Shown piece by piece: positions 8,683 through 16,580 of a stretch of 40,442 nt of DNA (position 1 is the stretch's first letter; each line of letters opens with the position of its first letter). The stretch is from positions 1 to 40,442 of the forward strand of contig JAPLIE010000039.1 of the NCBI GenBank assembly GCA_026389265.1. The letters run 5' to 3'. The stretch is from Cyanobacteriota bacterium. Its GTDB lineage: Bacteria; Cyanobacteriota; Cyanobacteriia; PCC-6307; Cyanobiaceae. The translations under genes were made by a program, and so were the position numbers. The notes below the pieces were generated by a model, which saw nothing but the letters and a program-made list of their open reading frames with translations, had not been told where the DNA came from and did not search any database.

Positions 8683-9002
8683 TTCCTTGAACTCATCGTC
8701 AGATCGCCTCTGGTCTGTTTATCGGTTCGGATCGGGATTGGTGTTCGTCTGATTGATGATTAATGGTGCTGGTTTGCCTTGGCCACGGGAGCCTCGATAG
8801 CCATTGATGGCTGCAGGATGCTTCTTGAACTTTCTGGCATTCCGGTCTTGCTCTCCTGAAATTTCTCTGCGCACGGAGGTCTCTTCCTCCGGCGCCGATC
8901 TGCTCTGTCGCTCCGATTCATCAACCATTGTTGGGCGCTCAGCCAGCGCAGGCCTCCCAGGTTCAGCCCCCTTGGCGTTATCCACTCGTCCCCGATCCGG
9001 CC
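8683..9002. promoter_or_regulatory. Divergent promoter region between the TrpD-like gene and nirA
   Basis: About 320 nt between two divergent genes, presumably holding both promoters. I looked for the NtcA consensus GTA-N8-TAC on both strands and found no good match; the segment has essentially no GTA or TAC triplets. No hairpin followed by a T-run was seen. The open frame of nirA reaches back to a TTG at 8928, but this segment does not look like nirA. Confidence 0.4.
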
Positions 9003-10571
9003 ATGTCCGCTTCCTCCACCCCTTCCCCGGACGCCTCCCTTTCCCGTCTAGAGGAGGCCAAGGCTCATTTCAGTGGTCTTGATCTCGCCCCCCGACTGGA
9101 GCAGTTAGGGCGCGATGGCTGGGAGTCCCTCGATGAAATCACCCTCACGGTGCACCTCAAGTGGCTGGGTATCTTCTTCCGGCCGGTTACACCGGGACGC
9201 TTCATGGTGCGCCTGCGCCTGCCCAATGGCGCCATCGAGGCCAAGCAATTGGCGGTGCTTGCTGAGTTGGTCGATCGTTGTGGAGAGCACGGCAGCGCCG
9301 ACATCACCACCCGCCAGAACCTCCAGCTTCGGGGTCTGCTCCTCGAAGACATGGCCCCCCTGATGGCGGCTCTGGAGCGGTTTGGGCTGACCAGCCGTCA
9401 GTCGGGTCACGACAACCCGCGCAATATCACCGGCAACCCTCTGGCGGGGCTGGATCCCGAGGAATGGCTCGATACGCGACCGATCGTGCATGCCATCCAG
9501 AGTGCCCTGCTGGGCCCAGGCGGCCCCCGCAACCTGCCCCGCAAATTCAATGTGGCCGTTGGCGGTGCCCCAGATAGCTTTTTGCTCCACAACGACCTCG
9601 CCTTTTTGCCCGCTCTGCGGGACGGCGAGCTTGGCTTCACGGTGTTGGTGGGGGGCTTTTTCTCCGCCCAGCGCAATGAACTGGCCGTGCCGCTCGGCCT
9701 CTGGCTCCGGCCCGCTCAGGTGCCCGGCTTTACCCTGGCGGTGCTGCATCACTACAGCGCCCATGGCAACCGCTCGGCCCGAAATCGCAGCCGGCTGATG
9801 TATCTGGTCGAGGCTCTGGGCCTCGATGCCTATCGAGCCGCCTTGCGGGCCACCTATCGGGATCTGGGTGGTGACGACCCCGACCTGCTGGATCACGACG
9901 GTTCCCATCTTGTGAACCGGGCCCCTCGCGATCTTTGCGGTGTCCATCCCCAGAAGCAGGACGGCCTGTGCTGGGTGGGGCTGAATGTGCCAATGGGCCG
10001 GCTGGAGGCCGACTCCATGGCGGAGCTGGCTCGCTTGGCCGCCTCCTATGGCAGTGGTGATCTGCGTTTCAGCGAGAGCCAGAACGTTGTGATCGCCGAT
10101 GTGCCCGCCGATCGGGCCGAGGCCCTGCTGGCGGAGCCGCTGCTGCGTCGCTTCCCCGCCGTTCCTGGACCCCTGCTGGCCGAGGCGGTGAGCTGCACCG
10201 GCAATCACTACTGCGGTCTGGCTCTGATTCCCACCAAATCCACGGCCCTGGCGGTGGTGGAGGAGCTGGAGCGCCGACTGGAGCTCCCCGAGGCTGTGCG
10301 CACCCACTGGACAGGCTGTCCGAATGCCTGCGGCCAGCCCTACATGGGGCAGATCGGGCTGATGGGGGCGAAGGCCCGCAAGGATGGACAGATGGTGGAG
10401 GCAGCCCGAATTTTTCTGGGCGGTTCGATGGAGAACGAAGGCCGCCTGGCCGAACTGCACCACAAGGGGGTTCCCCTCGACGAGCTCCCCGATGTGCTGG
10501 AAGCATTGCTGATCGACCACTTCGGTGCCCGTCGGCGATCGGCCGCTGATCCCCTCCCGGTGCCATCGTGA
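9003..10571 (+). CDS. nirA: Ferredoxin-nitrite reductase NirA
   Basis: 522-residue cytoplasmic enzyme that reduces nitrite to ammonium with six electrons from ferredoxin, using siroheme bridged to a 4Fe-4S cluster. The cluster and siroheme cysteines are in CTGNHYC and CPNAC, spaced as in nitrite/sulfite reductases. Other hallmarks are TTRQNLQLRGL (siroheme binding), GHDNPRNITGNPLAG, PRKFNVAVGG and FSESQNVVIAD. Length matches plant-type NirA, with no C-terminal ferredoxin domain. I chose the ATG giving MSASSTPSPDAS; the ribosome site is weak. Two further genes that supply siroheme follow without gaps. Confidence 0.96.
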   Translation: MSASSTPSPDASLSRLEEAKAHFSGLDLAPRLEQLGRDGWESLDEITLTVHLKWLGIFFRPVTPGRFMVRLRLPNGAIEAKQLAVLAELVDRCGEHGSADITTRQNLQLRGLLLEDMAPLMAALERFGLTSRQSGHDNPRNITGNPLAGLDPEEWLDTRPIVHAIQSALLGPGGPRNLPRKFNVAVGGAPDSFLLHNDLAFLPALRDGELGFTVLVGGFFSAQRNELAVPLGLWLRPAQVPGFTLAVLHHYSAHGNRSARNRSRLMYLVEALGLDAYRAALRATYRDLGGDDPDLLDHDGSHLVNRAPRDLCGVHPQKQDGLCWVGLNVPMGRLEADSMAELARLAASYGSGDLRFSESQNVVIADVPADRAEALLAEPLLRRFPAVPGPLLAEAVSCTGNHYCGLALIPTKSTALAVVEELERRLELPEAVRTHWTGCPNACGQPYMGQIGLMGAKARKDGQMVEAARIFLGGSMENEGRLAELHHKGVPLDELPDVLEALLIDHFGARRRSAADPLPVPS

Positions 10572-11917
10572 TGGCGACACGGCTGAGCACTGCCGTGTCG
10601 CGCACCCCCGCCCTGGACGACCTCCTCAACCCCCTCGCCCCCCTCGACCCCGCCGACCTTCCTTCGCCGGCCAGTGCGGATCGTTGGGAGTGGTTGCAAC
10701 GCTTGCGTGCCGGCGTCTTTCCCCTGGAGCCCTGGCTGGCGGCGATCGAGGCTGGTGGCGTGCCGCCCGAGTCCGATCTGATGGTCGTTTTGGCAGAACG
10801 CCTGGATGCTGCCGCCACCGTGCGGTTGCTGCGTTGGTGGCTGGCCCAGCCCCTGCGGAACCCGACCCTTCCGCAGGGCATCGCTGGGCACCGCGATCCT
10901 GTGGTGGCCACGGCCCTGCGCCAGGCCCTCGGCGACCATGCTGACACCGAGGTTCAGGTGGCCTTGTTGCCCTTGCTCGGGCACCAGCGCCAGTCCCTTG
11001 ACTTTGACCTGCTCCAACGCCGGGCCCTGGAGCCGGCGCCACGGCAGCAGCGTTATGCCGCCCTGGAGGGCCTGGGGCTCGGATTGAGCGCCTGGCCCCT
11101 GGGGGCCTTGCGCTCCACCTTGATCCAGCTCGCCACGGATCTGGATCCTGCTCTGGCCGCCGCTGCGGTCGACAGCCTGGCCCGACTTCCCAATGGCCGC
11201 TCCAGTTTGCTGGCGGTGCGTTCGCGGGCCCTGGAACCGACCGTGACGGCGCGGCTCGAGCGTCGTCTGCGGAGTTTGCCGGTCCGTCCACTCCTGTTGC
11301 TGGTGCATGGCCGAGCGCAGGGGGAGATCCCGGCTGAGCTCCGGAGCCTGGCCGCCGAGCTGCAGCAACGGCGTGGGGCTCCGGTGCTGTTGCGGTCTCT
11401 CACGGATCCGCAGCCCGCCGATCTGCCAACCCTGGAGCATCCGCTGGGGCTGGTGCCGCTGTTGCTGCTGCCCGGTGAACACGTGCGCCACGACCTCCCC
11501 CGTCTGCGGCTCGAACTTCGGCCCAGCAGCGGTCTGCGGCTGTTGCCGTTTCTAGGCAGCTGGCCTGTGTGGCAGCGTGCCCTGGCGACTGAGCTGAGCC
11601 GTCAGGTGGCCGATCAGCCGTCGCCGCCATCGAGCCCTCCTTTGCTGCTGCACCACCCCATCACCTCTCCCCTGGGGCGCCGTTATCTCAGGCTTCTCGC
11701 CGCCATCACGGGCGCCACACCCCAGGAGGCTGCCTACGGTTCGGATCGAATCGAGGCCAGTCTCCTGGGGCATCAAGGTGCTGTTCTGCCGCTGGCTTTG
11801 GCGGCCAACCGCCTCACCGAGGCGCTCACCCCCCGCTTCGGTGAGGCGGCGGCCCCCCTGCTCAGCCGTCCGGCCCTGCGCCAGGTGTTGCTGGAGCAGC
11901 TGGAGGCTCTGCCATGA
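10571..11917 (+). CDS. HEAT-like plus CbiX-type sirohydrochlorin chelatase protein
   Basis: 448 residues in two parts. Residues 1 to about 235 are helical, leucine/alanine-rich and repeat-like (HRDPVVATALRQALGDHADTEVQVALLPLL, then ALRSTLIQLATDLDPALAAAAVDSLARL), resembling HEAT or PBS-lyase repeats. From about residue 240 there is a CbiX-like half with LLLLVHGRAQGEIP, VPLLLLPGEHVRHDLP and LPFLGSWPVWQ, and a second histidine segment LLLHHPITS near residue 358. CbiX proteins insert iron or cobalt into sirohydrochlorin. Placed between nirA and cobA, it is a reasonable candidate for the siroheme ferrochelatase step. The ATG overlaps the nirA stop (TGATG), and the stop overlaps cobA by 4 nt. It might correspond to the accessory NirB reported in some cyanobacteria; I could not verify this. 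Confidence 0.72.
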   Translation: MATRLSTAVSRTPALDDLLNPLAPLDPADLPSPASADRWEWLQRLRAGVFPLEPWLAAIEAGGVPPESDLMVVLAERLDAAATVRLLRWWLAQPLRNPTLPQGIAGHRDPVVATALRQALGDHADTEVQVALLPLLGHQRQSLDFDLLQRRALEPAPRQQRYAALEGLGLGLSAWPLGALRSTLIQLATDLDPALAAAAVDSLARLPNGRSSLLAVRSRALEPTVTARLERRLRSLPVRPLLLLVHGRAQGEIPAELRSLAAELQQRRGAPVLLRSLTDPQPADLPTLEHPLGLVPLLLLPGEHVRHDLPRLRLELRPSSGLRLLPFLGSWPVWQRALATELSRQVADQPSPPSSPPLLLHHPITSPLGRRYLRLLAAITGATPQEAAYGSDRIEASLLGHQGAVLPLALAANRLTEALTPRFGEAAAPLLSRPALRQVLLEQLEALP

Positions 11918-12747
11918 CCCTCGTTTCACCTAGCGATCCGGAAGCTCGCCCTTCGGCTTTGCCCGGCCTTTCCTCCCCCGGCACCGTCTATCTCGTGGGC
12001 GCCGGCCCCGGCGACCCTGAGCTGCTCACCCTCAAAGCCCATCGCCTGTTGCGGAGCTGCGATGCCCTCGTGCACGACTCCCTGGTGCCGAAGGCCCTGC
12101 TCGATCTGGTGCCCAGCCACTGCGAACAACACTTTGTGGGCAAGCGCCGCGGCCACCATTCGGTGCCCCAGCCCAGCACCAATGCCCTGCTGGCGGAGCT
12201 GGCCGCCCGCCACCGCACGGTGGTGCGGCTCAAGGGTGGTGATCCCTTCCTGTTTGGTCGCGGTGGCGAGGAGGCGGCCCACCTGGCCCGCCAGGGGATT
12301 CCGGTGGAGGTGGTGCCCGGGGTCACCGCTGGTATTGCCGCGCCGGCCTACGCGGGCATCCCTGTGACTCACCGCCGCGCTGGATCGAGCGTCACCTTCG
12401 TGACCGGCCATGAGGAGATCGACAAGGGCCGTCCTGGGGTGGATTGGCGCGGCCTGGCCCGCAGCAGCGATGGGTTAGTGATCTACATGGGTCTGCACAA
12501 CCTGCGCCGCATCGGCGAGGAACTGGTGGCCGGTGGCCTCGATCCCGCCACGCCAGCGGCGGTGATCCAGCAGGGCACGGTACGGGGCCAGCGGCTCTTG
12601 CTCTCCAGCCTGGGGGAGCTGGCCGATCAGGTGGAAGCGCAGGGGTTCATTTCGCCCTCGATCGTGGTGGTGGGGGAGGTGGTGGCCCAGCGGGTGGAAG
12701 CCTGTGCGCCGGAACCGGCCGACGCCGAGCTGCCGATTCCGTTCTGA
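11914..12747 (+). CDS. cobA: Uroporphyrinogen-III C-methyltransferase
   Basis: 277 residues. Transfers two methyl groups from S-adenosylmethionine to uroporphyrinogen III to give precorrin-2, the first committed step to siroheme and cobalamin. Diagnostic motifs are GTVYLVGAGPGDPELLTLKA at the N-terminus, VVRLKGGDPFLFGRGGEEA, VEVVPGVTAGIAAPAYAGIP and FVTGHE. There is no N-terminal CysG-type dehydrogenase/chelatase domain, so precorrin-2 oxidation must be done elsewhere. It is the third gene of the nirA operon (4-nt overlap), so siroheme supply is co-expressed with its main user. Confidence 0.95.
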   Translation: MTLVSPSDPEARPSALPGLSSPGTVYLVGAGPGDPELLTLKAHRLLRSCDALVHDSLVPKALLDLVPSHCEQHFVGKRRGHHSVPQPSTNALLAELAARHRTVVRLKGGDPFLFGRGGEEAAHLARQGIPVEVVPGVTAGIAAPAYAGIPVTHRRAGSSVTFVTGHEEIDKGRPGVDWRGLARSSDGLVIYMGLHNLRRIGEELVAGGLDPATPAAVIQQGTVRGQRLLLSSLGELADQVEAQGFISPSIVVVGEVVAQRVEACAPEPADAELPIPF

Positions 12748-12772
12748 GGGGAGTTCCGTTCCCCCGCCTCAG
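12744..12772. terminator. Bidirectional hairpin at the cobA / CsgG-like convergence
   Basis: An inverted repeat CTGAGG...CCTCAG encloses a second partly paired GGGGA/TCCCC segment and overlaps the cobA stop codon. The genes converge here, so the structure would be present in both transcripts. No clear T-run follows on either strand, so it may not be a standard intrinsic terminator. Confidence 0.4.
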
Positions 12773-12783
12773 CTGTCAATCAC

Positions 12784-13677
12784 TCACTCCAGCCGCAGCA
12801 CCCCGCCGGTGCGATCGCGCCGCTGCTGATCCTGGGCCGCGAAGCGGGCCAGGCAGTTGCCCCGGGGCGCCAGCACGCAGGCCACGTAGTCGGAGGCATC
12901 GATCAAGGCGGCGCGCAGGGCCTTCGCAGGTGGCGTGCGCTGCACCTCCGAGGAGGAGTTGCCGAAGTTGAGGGTGCCGGCGGCGCCGGTGAGCACTTGG
13001 CCGGTGCGGCCCATGTTGGGGAAGAGCAGCAGGGCGCCGGCCGCCGCCGGCAGCAGGCTCACGCCCTTCTGTTGGGCCGCCGCCACGTTGGAGGCGCGGC
13101 CCTCCACGGTGCGGGCGCCGATCACTTCGCCGGTGGTGCTGTCCACCACGCGCACATCAATGGCGACGTAGTCCTGGGTTTCCTGCTGCTGCTTGTTGTT
13201 ACCGAAGCCCAGCAGGCCGAAGTTGCTGGAGGAGCCCTTCTCTCCCACGCGGGAGTCGAAGGAGGTCACGGTGCCGAGCACGATGTAGCGGGCGCCGGTG
13301 AGCTGGCCCTTGCGCGCCGCGTTGGGCCCCTTGCGCACCAGGCCCATCTCGGCCATCTCCTGTTCGGAGAGCACGGCGCCCACATTCTGGCGTTCCACCA
13401 CCTGCAGCTCCCCGGTGGCCTGCAGCTCATTGGCCAGGGCATGGGCCAGGTCGGTGGCCACCGGCCCCTGCCACCACCAGGTGCTGGGGGTCACGGTGTT
13501 CTTGAAGTCCGGCACCGACACCGTGGGTCGTCCGGCGGCCCGGGAGGCACCGGGCTGTCCCTGCGCCTGAACGGCTTGGCCGACCGCCAGAGGCGCATTG
13601 AGGCTGAGCAGGAGTGGCACGGCGGCAAGCAGCCGCCGCATCGGGGTGGACAAGGGGCTGGAGAGGAGGTGCGCCAT
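12784..13677 (-). CDS. CsgG/HfaB-family secretion-related protein
   Basis: About 297 residues from the start chosen. After an N-terminal secretion signal (MRRLLAAVPLLLSLNAPLAVGQ, internal ATG at 13641) come CsgG-family features: VSVPDFKN, a segment LANELQATGELQVVERQNVGAVLSEQEMAEMGLV, LTGARYIVLGTVTSFDS and AIDVRVVDSTTGEVIGARTVEGR. In enterobacteria CsgG forms the outer-membrane pore for curli; cyanobacterial relatives are mostly uncharacterised. The lipobox cysteine of CsgG is absent, and two cysteines lie near the C-terminus (YVACVLAPRGNCLA). ATG codons at 13737, 13677 and 13641 are all possible. It is divergent from the cupin gene. Confidence 0.75.
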   Translation of the reverse strand: MAHLLSSPLSTPMRRLLAAVPLLLSLNAPLAVGQAVQAQGQPGASRAAGRPTVSVPDFKNTVTPSTWWWQGPVATDLAHALANELQATGELQVVERQNVGAVLSEQEMAEMGLVRKGPNAARKGQLTGARYIVLGTVTSFDSRVGEKGSSSNFGLLGFGNNKQQQETQDYVAIDVRVVDSTTGEVIGARTVEGRASNVAAAQQKGVSLLPAAAGALLLFPNMGRTGQVLTGAAGTLNFGNSSSEVQRTPPAKALRAALIDASDYVACVLAPRGNCLARFAAQDQQRRDRTGGVLRLE

Positions 13678-13879
13678 CGATCGGGGCAAACAGAGGGAGT
13701 GGTCTGGTCGCAGGGATGGGGTTGGTCGTGGTGGCATTCAAGCAACGCCCCTGCGGATTGCCAGCGGGGGAAGTGGTCTGCGGAAACCGGCTTTTGGTAT
13801 CGGCTTTCACTACCTGCAGCACGCCGGTTTCGTTTCACTGGTAGATCAGCTACCGGTTGCGCCCCGTTGCGCCTTCGCC
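13678..13879. promoter_or_regulatory. Divergent promoter region with an inverted repeat at 13837-13857
   Basis: About 200 nt between the CsgG-like gene and the cupin gene. It contains ACTGGTAG-ATCAG-CTACCGGT, an 8-bp-arm inverted repeat with one mismatch, ending 22 nt before the cupin ATG. The position suits an operator or a leader hairpin for the cupin gene. The core looks like GTA-N7-TAC, one base short of the NtcA spacing. Confidence 0.4.
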
Positions 13880-14440
13880 ATGACCGCCACCGTTCCCTCG
13901 CCCAACCTGGCCGCCGGTCTCCCGGAGCTCCCCGCACCGCACCGTTCCCCCAGACCGGCGCCGATGTTCGAGATGATCCCCTATGAGAAGTTCCGCGATA
14001 CCCCCTCGGTCCGTTTCTTCGACATCACCGTGCCCGGTTCCAATGCCCGAGACATGGTGGTGCATGCCGGTCCGGCCATCAGCCCCCCGAATGATCCCGG
14101 GTCTGGGGCCTGGCAGTTCTATCTGCATCCCCACCAGGAGGACAACCTGCTGGCGATGCATGGTGGTCGCACCTTCTATCTGGTGAACCTGGGCTGGAAT
14201 TATCCGTTCCACATCGTGCGACTGGAGAGCGGCGGCGACATCCTGCGCATCCCCCCGGGCACCTTCCACCGCTCCGTGTCCGACCCCGATGGCTCCCTGG
14301 TGCTCAACCAGGCGGTGCGCGAGGAGGGGGCCAGCGTTGTGCGTGAATTCCGCGTCTACAACAGCAGCCGCATCCCAAGGCTGTTCGCCGTCACCTCCCG
14401 CACCGCGCCGCTGCCGAAGCTGCATGGGGTGAGCTGGTAG
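13880..14440 (+). CDS. Cupin-fold protein
   Basis: 186-residue protein whose core is a double-stranded beta-helix (cupin). The first cupin-like motif is around FYLHPHQEDNLLAMHGGRTFYLV and the second is IPPGTFHRSVSDPDG, with histidines that could bind a metal. The substrate cannot be deduced; distant resemblance to RmlC-like sugar epimerases is not enough to assign that role. The ATG giving MTATVPSPN was chosen because the upstream open frame (to 13598) crosses the divergent promoter region and looks non-coding. No signal peptide is evident. Confidence 0.7.
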   Translation: MTATVPSPNLAAGLPELPAPHRSPRPAPMFEMIPYEKFRDTPSVRFFDITVPGSNARDMVVHAGPAISPPNDPGSGAWQFYLHPHQEDNLLAMHGGRTFYLVNLGWNYPFHIVRLESGGDILRIPPGTFHRSVSDPDGSLVLNQAVREEGASVVREFRVYNSSRIPRLFAVTSRTAPLPKLHGVSW

Positions 14441-14521
14441 GTCCTTGGTTGGCTGCGGTCGGCCGGATCAGTCGGCGCGGCCGGAGGAAACCCGGGCCCG
14501 GAACAGCCCAGGGCCGCCGGT

Positions 14522-16537
14522 TCAGCCCAGGCGCAGGTCGATCGTGGAGTCGTCGCTCCGGCGACGGCCCCGCCAGGGCTGGCCCTGGGGCTCGGCCGCG
14601 GCCTCAGTTTCGGCAAGCAGGGCCGTGCCCTCGGGGTTGAGCAGGAAGGACCTGCCCTCGCCCATGCCGTGCAGGCTGAGCACCAGGGGCAGGTGGGGGG
14701 CAATGACCGGGTGCAGGCAGGGATAGAGGCGCTGCAGCCGGTAGCGCACGGCCAGGGGTGAGCCATCGGTGGGCAGACTCAGGGGACGCCCCGAGAGTCC
14801 CAGCCGCCATTCCCGGCGGAAGGCCGCGTTGGCGGTGATCTCGAAGCGGCGTAGGGAGCCATCCACGAAGCGGCTGGTGAAGCCCCCCTCGCGGGGGAAA
14901 TCACAGATCAGCGGCCAGGGCTCCAGGGCCGGACGCACCTCCAGCTCCGCCACCGCCTCCAGGTCGGACCAGAGGGCACTGGGGAGCAGCATCCGGTCGT
15001 GCAGCTCGCAGCCCCAGTCCCGCAGGGTGCTCGGGCGGTGGCGGCGGTCGAGTAGGTGGGTGGCCAGGGCGCTCCAGAGCAGGGCCACGGCGCTGCTCCA
15101 CTGCACGCTCGGCATACTTTCCAGCGCCCGGAACTCCACCAGCCCTAGGCAGCCGGCGGGGGCGCCGGGGTTCCAGAACTTGTCGAAGCTGATCTCGCTG
15201 CGGTGGTTGTTGCCGCTGCGGTCGGCGTGGAGGTGACGCAGGGTTTCCCCGATCACGCCCCGCTGGTCGGAGCCGGGTTGGTCCGGGCCGCCGCCGTCAT
15301 CGGCCTGCTCGAGGCACCGGTAGGCCAGTTCCAGATCGAAGCAGTCGCCGGCGGCCTCATCGGGCCTTGGCGCCTGGGAGGCCGGACCCACGCAGGCGCC
15401 GCTGAACAGGTAGGCGAGGGACGGATGGTGCTGCCAATAGCGGAGGATGCCAGCCAGCCAGCCGGGCCGCCGGAAGAAGGGATGCTCCTCCAGGCTGGGG
15501 CCGCCCCAGAGGAGGTGGTTGCCGCCGCCGGTGCCCTCCTGCCGGCCATCGAGGTCCTGCTTCCAGCTGCGCAGCCCCACCCGTTCGCCGGCCCGCTCCA
15601 GCAGCCGCAGCCAGCGGTCGTAGTCGGCCCAGCCGTGGCAGATCGGCAGGTTGATCTCCAGCACGCCTGGATCGGCGGTGAGACCGAGCATCTGCCAGTG
15701 ACCTTCCCAGTCCACCGGCAGCATGCCGCTCAGCTGCGGCGCCGCGAGGCCCGTGAGGCTGTCGGCCACGGCCTGCAGCAGGGCGGTGAGGGGGCGGCGG
15801 AAGAGGGGCGGCAGGAAGAGCTCCCAGCCTTCGCCGTCGGTTTCCAGGGTGAGCACCTGGCGGGGCACCCCTTCCGGGAAGTGCTCCAGCGGCAGCCGCA
15901 GGCCCGCAGGGCCGGGGGCGCCACTGAGCTGGCGGAGGCTCTCGTCGAGAGGCCAGGCGGCCGGTAGCCACTGGATCGCTGCCGTGGGGAGGTCGGGATC
16001 GGGCTCGGCGGCGCTGAGGGGCACGGCCCACACCCGCCGGCCGGGATCGAGCGGATCCCGCAGCTCCAGCGGTTCCAGGGCCACCCCCAGCAGCTCCGCC
16101 AACCGGGCCAGCCAGGCGGGACCTGCGGCGGGGGCGAGGGCTGCTCCCGGGGGACTAGCGCCGTCCGCTGCTGGCCACCGCACTGCCGGCTGGCCATCGA
16201 GACCGGTGAACAGGCGCAGGGCCCAGCGCGGGTTCACCTCCCCCTCGTAGCGCTTGCCGGGGCAGTAGAGCAGGGTGCTGCCGGGCCAGGCGGTGCGCTG
16301 CAGCTCCCGGGCCATGGCCCGGGCCATCGGCAGCTTGGTGGGGCCATCGGCCGCCACGCTCCATTCCGCGCCACTCGGCTCAAGGGGCACGTAGGTGGGC
16401 TCGCCCCCCAGGGTGAGCCGGATGCCGGCGGCCTCGAGCCGGCGGTCCACCTCCCCGGCCACCCTCCCCATCCACGCCGGGGTATCGGAGGCGCTGGAGG
16501 CTTGCACCATCGGGGGCACGGACAGGGTGGTGGGCAC
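14522..16537 (-). CDS. DUF2126 putative amidoligase, stand-alone form
   Basis: 671 residues. The start LTLGGEPTYVPLE (residues 41-53), DGPTKLPMARAMARELQ, LYCPGKRYEGEVNPRWAL, the central LEINLPICHGWADYDRWL and the late GLVEFRALESMPS (around 465) are typical of DUF2126, predicted by comparative genomics to be a glutamine-synthetase-like carboxylate-amine ligase. In many bacteria this domain is the C-terminal half of a protein of about 1,100 residues with a transglutaminase N-terminus. Here the two halves are separate genes, and the likely partner transglutaminase lies beyond glgP. It begins 43 nt after glgP, so it may be transcribed with it. Substrate unknown. Confidence 0.8.
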   Translation of the reverse strand: MPTTLSVPPMVQASSASDTPAWMGRVAGEVDRRLEAAGIRLTLGGEPTYVPLEPSGAEWSVAADGPTKLPMARAMARELQRTAWPGSTLLYCPGKRYEGEVNPRWALRLFTGLDGQPAVRWPAADGASPPGAALAPAAGPAWLARLAELLGVALEPLELRDPLDPGRRVWAVPLSAAEPDPDLPTAAIQWLPAAWPLDESLRQLSGAPGPAGLRLPLEHFPEGVPRQVLTLETDGEGWELFLPPLFRRPLTALLQAVADSLTGLAAPQLSGMLPVDWEGHWQMLGLTADPGVLEINLPICHGWADYDRWLRLLERAGERVGLRSWKQDLDGRQEGTGGGNHLLWGGPSLEEHPFFRRPGWLAGILRYWQHHPSLAYLFSGACVGPASQAPRPDEAAGDCFDLELAYRCLEQADDGGGPDQPGSDQRGVIGETLRHLHADRSGNNHRSEISFDKFWNPGAPAGCLGLVEFRALESMPSVQWSSAVALLWSALATHLLDRRHRPSTLRDWGCELHDRMLLPSALWSDLEAVAELEVRPALEPWPLICDFPREGGFTSRFVDGSLRRFEITANAAFRREWRLGLSGRPLSLPTDGSPLAVRYRLQRLYPCLHPVIAPHLPLVLSLHGMGEGRSFLLNPEGTALLAETEAAAEPQGQPWRGRRRSDDSTIDLRLG

Positions 16538-16580
16538 GGTCGGGGAGCGCGGTGGACGGATCGGCGGTGATGGGACCGGA

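Noticed and set aside
8719-8985. Small leftward gene between the TrpD-like gene and nirA
   Set aside because: An 88-codon frame exists, but it overlaps the expected promoter region, has unremarkable charged composition and no recognisable features.
8683-9002. NtcA site between the TrpD-like gene and nirA
   Set aside because: No sequence close to GTA-N8-TAC was found on either strand.
13841-13853. GTA-N7-TAC before the cupin gene as an NtcA site
   Set aside because: The spacer is 7 rather than 8 nt, and the cupin gene has no evident nitrogen role. It is better described as part of a longer inverted repeat.
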